Assembly: GCA_947034885.2 (NCBI GenBank)
Contig: OX344749.2
Span: 49,691,682 to 49,755,681 of the forward strand
Reading direction: 5' to 3'
From: Thuidium tamariscinum
Lineage: Eukaryota > Streptophyta > Bryopsida > Hypnales > Thuidiaceae
Length of the DNA: 64,000 nucleotides
The notes under the pieces are model-generated. The model worked only from the letters and a program-made list of their open reading frames with translations, made no database searches and was not told the DNA's origin. Made by a program: the position numbers and the translations under genes. Positions 61,036 through 64,000 of this stretch are shown piece after piece. Each line of letters opens with the position of its first letter. The stretch's first letter is position 1.

Positions 61036-61289
61036 CATTAGATTTTTTTCAGAGATTAGAAGACTGTTTCAGGCCCGTTCCCAATGCTAGGATCAGTCAG
61101 AATAAAAAATAATAAAATAATAAAATAATATTTTTTTAATAAAAATATTAAAATGTAAAAAAAAATATTATTATAATATGATGTGGCAGTCTCTCGGCCA
61201 CGTCAAATCCCAAATGTGGCAACGTTCCCCAACGTTCCCATAATCGAGAACTCACAATCTTGTTACTAGCAGAAAAAAACATCTAATGA
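61036..61289. mobile_element. CATTAG-family MITE
   Basis: 254 bp, ends CATTAGATTTTTTTC and the complement of CATTAGATGTTTTTTTC. Internal motif GATGTGGCAGTC...GGCCACGTC at 61180-61206 and a GTTCCC cluster. The region corresponds to about 30921 in copy A, where it is absent. Confidence 0.65.
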
Positions 61290-61620
61290 AACTTCCAATA
61301 GGTCCCAAAATCAAAGTTTGTTTATACAATAGAACCTCTCTTATTAAACCCTCTCTAGGCCAATGAACCTTTGTAACTCAATGTGTTAAACCTGTCTCAA
61401 ATTGAGCCAAATTACAAAGGATGTGAGTAAATCTGATCCTTTCTAATTGAACAAACCTCCATAACTCAATGTGTCAAACTAGGCTAGGACTGATTGAGTT
61501 AGAGAAGTTCCACTATATTTAACAAAAATAATAAACTAATTTGAATTCCCTTGTAATGAAGGTCATTCAAACCATTAGAAGGGTTGTATATCCTAAATAA
61601 ATGTTGTTTTTATCTAGAAA

Positions 61621-61970
61621 CATTAGAAGGGATTTGAAGGCAATAGAAGTATGTTTTGAGGGTTGTTCCCCTATGTATTCCTTGTGATGTCTAGAAATTG
61701 TGGATCAACGTTATTGGTTGAAATTTTTGAAATTTTTGAAAAAATAAAATAAAATATTTTCTTTCAAAAACTCTAAAAATATTAAGAAACCTAAAATTGA
61801 TTTTTTAACAAGAATATAATTTTATAAATAATTTTTAAAAACAATATTTTGTGATGTAACAATCTCTTGACTACTTTAAGCTGTTAATGTGGCATGTTCC
61901 CAACATTTTCTGAGAATATTGGAACTCAAGATAACTTGTGTCTTCCAATGCCCCCAAATCTCTTCTAATG
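61621..61970. mobile_element. CATTAG-family MITE
   Basis: 350 bp, ends CATTAGAAGGGATTTGAAGG and the complement of CATTAGAAGAGATTTGGGG. Flanks CTAGAAA and ATTTGAA show no direct duplication. A worn copy of the internal palindrome lies near 61852-61880. Confidence 0.7.
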
Positions 61971-62605
61971 ATTTGAAGTCAAAATTCAAGATTTTTTTTT
62001 AAAGATGTATATATTTGTTTGCAAAGCCATTTGGATTTGCAAAATGGCCATTATTTATTTTATTCTATTGAAAGTTTTTATAATTTCTAAAGATAGATTC
62101 TTTTATTTTTGGCACAACTATAGAGATTTTTTTTTGCTGCATTTTTGGGAGGACATTATTTGTTTTGTTTTAATACTTTTCCATTAAAAAAAAATTTCCC
62201 CTCCCCTTTGTCCAAAACTTTTGCCTTTTCATATAGCATATTTTTCTACCATCCAAAGTTTCTAAATGAGCAATGTCATTAAAAAGAAATTTAACATAAT
62301 TTAAGATGGTAGAGGATCTTGACATTTTGGTACATTTTTTTTTGCCAAAATTTACTTTTAAATATAGAGATATTTAGTTTTAAAACTTTGGTTCAAATTG
62401 AACATTTAATAAATCAATCATATTTTTGTCATTTATTGAGGTATTTTTTAATAAGAAAGATGTGCATATGGATGTCTCCCACATACCTACAATTGATTTT
62501 ACTACACTTGATTTTACAATAATTGTTCACGTGCATTCTTCTCAAGCTTCCATACTAATTGATGATTCACATGTTGTGGCCTTCTTAAGATAGCAATTTG
62601 ATTAA

Positions 62606-62735
62606 GAGCAGCCCCACAACAACTCAGCAAAGCAACTCACCAAATGAAATCAATGGACGGCGTTCCTGCTGCAGAGAAGATCAATAAAACAGACCATTTA
62701 CAGTGTTGCTTTGTTGAGTTGCTGTGGGGTTGCTC
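62606..62735. mobile_element. 130-bp Tourist-like MITE
   Basis: Ends GAGCAGCCCCACAACAACTC and the complement of GAGCAACCCCACAGCAACTC. TAA on both sides (62603-62605 and 62736-62738). The inverted arms cover about 30 bp. Confidence 0.75.
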
Positions 62736-62738
62736 TAA

Positions 62739-62868
62739 GAGCATCCCCATGCTTGCTCTTCAAAGCAACACTTTAAACATTTTGGGCCACTGATCTTCCT
62801 CTCACAGGGAAGATCAGTGGTCCAAAATGTTTAAAGTGTTGCTTTGAAGAGCAGGCATGGGGATGCTC
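62739..62868. mobile_element. 130-bp fold-back MITE, near-perfect palindrome
   Basis: Two arms of about 60 bp with only two mismatches and a loop of about 8 bp around CTCTCACA. TAA on both sides (62736-62738, shared with the previous element, and 62869-62871). A transcript would form one long hairpin. Confidence 0.8.
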
Positions 62869-63039
62869 TAAGCACAAGCCAAGTCTGGGATGCATTAGAA
62901 TGATTCCATTTGGCTTCTCGAAATGCTATGAGTTGAATGCTTCGACATTTATTAACTAGCTGCCAACCACCCCTTCAATTTTTGAGCTAGCACATTCTCA
63001 AGAAGACAAATGAACTCACAAATGGCAACAAATCAGGGT

Positions 63040-63540
63040 TGCTTCTGTCGCGTCACATCCGTCCGTCAGGATGTCCGTCCGCTGACATGACGGGGAGCCG
63101 AGCGTCCGTCAGGATGAAATTCACAACAGAATCCGCGACAGAGGATGAAAAATCGTGACAGCGGTCGTGGACGCCCTTACGGACGACCTCCGTGGACGGC
63201 CTGGAAGGACGTGCTCGGTGGACGGTTCCGATGGACGGTCCTGGCTGACTGGACGGCTTGGATGGACACTCTGGGTTCTGCAGACGGTCTGGATCCGGTG
63301 GACGGTTTTAGGGGACGGCCCCGCTCAGATGATCCGCGGGGTATGGACGGCCCCGATGGACAGGCTGTCCAGTGGACGGCCCGGACGGACGCCTCCAGAT
63401 CAACGGTCTGGGTACGGTCTACGCTTGGGAAGGACGGCTTGGATTGAGAGGAAGGTTGGACGGCCTAGGTTCGATGGACGGCCTGGCCGTACCGTCGACG
63501 GTCAGGATGGACGGCCTGGGCTCCGTGGACTGGAACTCTT
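63040..63540. repeat. GC-rich minisatellite with TGGACGG motif
   Basis: An abrupt GC island in AT-rich DNA. From about 63165 to 63535 the motif TGGACGG or a close variant recurs about 13-15 times at irregular spacing, followed by CCTGG-like bases. The first 100 bp carry the complementary CCGTCCGTC motif. ORFs of 74-133 codons in all three plus frames are by-products of the repeat. It could be a subterminal region of a DNA transposon or a degenerate satellite. Confidence 0.65.
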
Positions 63541-63689
63541 TATTTGTAAGACTTAAAAGTCTGAGTTCATATTCGCAATCAAAATTTTCTCATTAGTCTA
63601 TGAAGTTTAACCATCTCTAAAAAAATAATTTCAAAAGTTTTGTATTTTAGGCCTTCCATAGTCTAAATATAATATATATTCTGTATTTA

Positions 63690-64000
63690 AAAAAAAGGGT
63701 GTTAATGGTTTGAATCAAAAAAACGGAAATGGTTTGAATGAAAATAACGTTAATGGTTTGGAATTGTGAATAAAAAAAAATATAAAACTGGTTTTGAAAA
63801 AAAATGTGTTAATTGTTCGAATAAAAAAATTATGGAAATGGTTTGAATCAAACAAATGGAAATGGTTTGAATAAAAAAAAACACGTTAATGGTTTGAAAT
63901 GTTGAATGAAAAAAAATATAGAAAGGGTTTGGAAAAAAATGTGTTAATGGCTCGACCAAAAAAATTTGGAAATGGGTTGGGAAAAAAATGTGATTAGGGT
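63690..64000. repeat. AT-rich minisatellite, running off the window
   Basis: Variants of GGAAATGGTTTGAAT and ACGTTAATGGTTTGAA alternate, separated by A-runs. A higher-order period of about 133 bp is visible (GGAAATGGTTTGAAT at about 63725 and 63858). The right end is outside the window. Confidence 0.65.

Larger units (their letters stand above)
41199..62345. repeat. Segmental duplication, copy B
   Basis: Partner of 12418-32760. It starts directly after a TTTCTTGCAATGAC stretch that looks like the end of a TTGCAAGAAAC-type TIR element, so the breakpoint may lie at that element's edge. Copy B has extra MITEs at 44374-44715, 45692-45980, 46515-46910, 61036-61289 and 61621-61970, and lacks the LINE fragment and the 31134-32369 CACTA element of copy A. 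Confidence 0.85.

Noticed and set aside
63145..63596. ORFs of 100, 133 and 74 codons in three overlapping frames
   Set aside because: They arise from a GC-rich repeat with few stop codons; composition is monotonous and no frame is favoured.

Overview
The window looks like nuclear DNA of a land plant, probably a non-seed plant (moss, lycophyte or fern grade); this is an inference, not an identification. The reasons are very AT-rich and gene-poor sequence, GT-AG introns, a chromodomain Ty3/Gypsy retrotransposon, many small TIR elements, and a large LRR-Roc-COR (ROCO) protein of about the size of plant TORNADO1. No bacterial or organellar features were seen.

Layout. (1) 359-6710: a nearly complete Ty3/Gypsy chromovirus on the minus strand, with LTRs at 364-790 and 6294-6705 and a 5-bp target duplication GGTAA. 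It has gag (broken by one in-frame TAG), an intact pol ending in a chromodomain, and an extra 148-codon ORF after pol. Two details stand out. The LTR holds a 20-bp-period array of perfect heat-shock elements just upstream of its TATA box. The 11 nt next to the 5' LTR are an exact complement of the predicted first 11 nt of the transcript, which is the Tf1/sushi self-priming arrangement. (2) 6711-12417: AT-rich intergenic DNA with one MITE nested in another. (3) 12418 to about 32760: copy A of a roughly 20-kb segmental duplication. It carries a GC-richer, CpG-containing stretch (17640-22760), a LINE fragment and an apparently intact three-exon ROCO gene (24605-30743). (4) about 32760-41198: AT-rich spacer with TIR elements, among them a hAT-type MITE. 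(5) 41199 to about 62345: copy B of the duplication, with the same order but a ROCO pseudogene (52744-58982) carrying five in-frame stops and two small deletions. (6) 62606-64000: two back-to-back fold-back MITEs, a GC-rich TGGACGG minisatellite and an AT-rich minisatellite that runs off the end.

Comparing copies A and B gives natural empty sites for many insertions. Through these, one MITE family (termini CATTAG...CTAATG, at least five copies) appears to insert with no target-site duplication, while GAGCATCC-type MITEs insert with TTA/TAA duplications. Divergence between A and B is uneven: the 5' two thirds look about 95-99% identical by eye, the ROCO part less (about 92% in a 180-nt exon sample, lower in introns). 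This suggests gene conversion or a multi-step history. All percentages are eye estimates on short samples. No RNA genes or CRISPR arrays were recognised.
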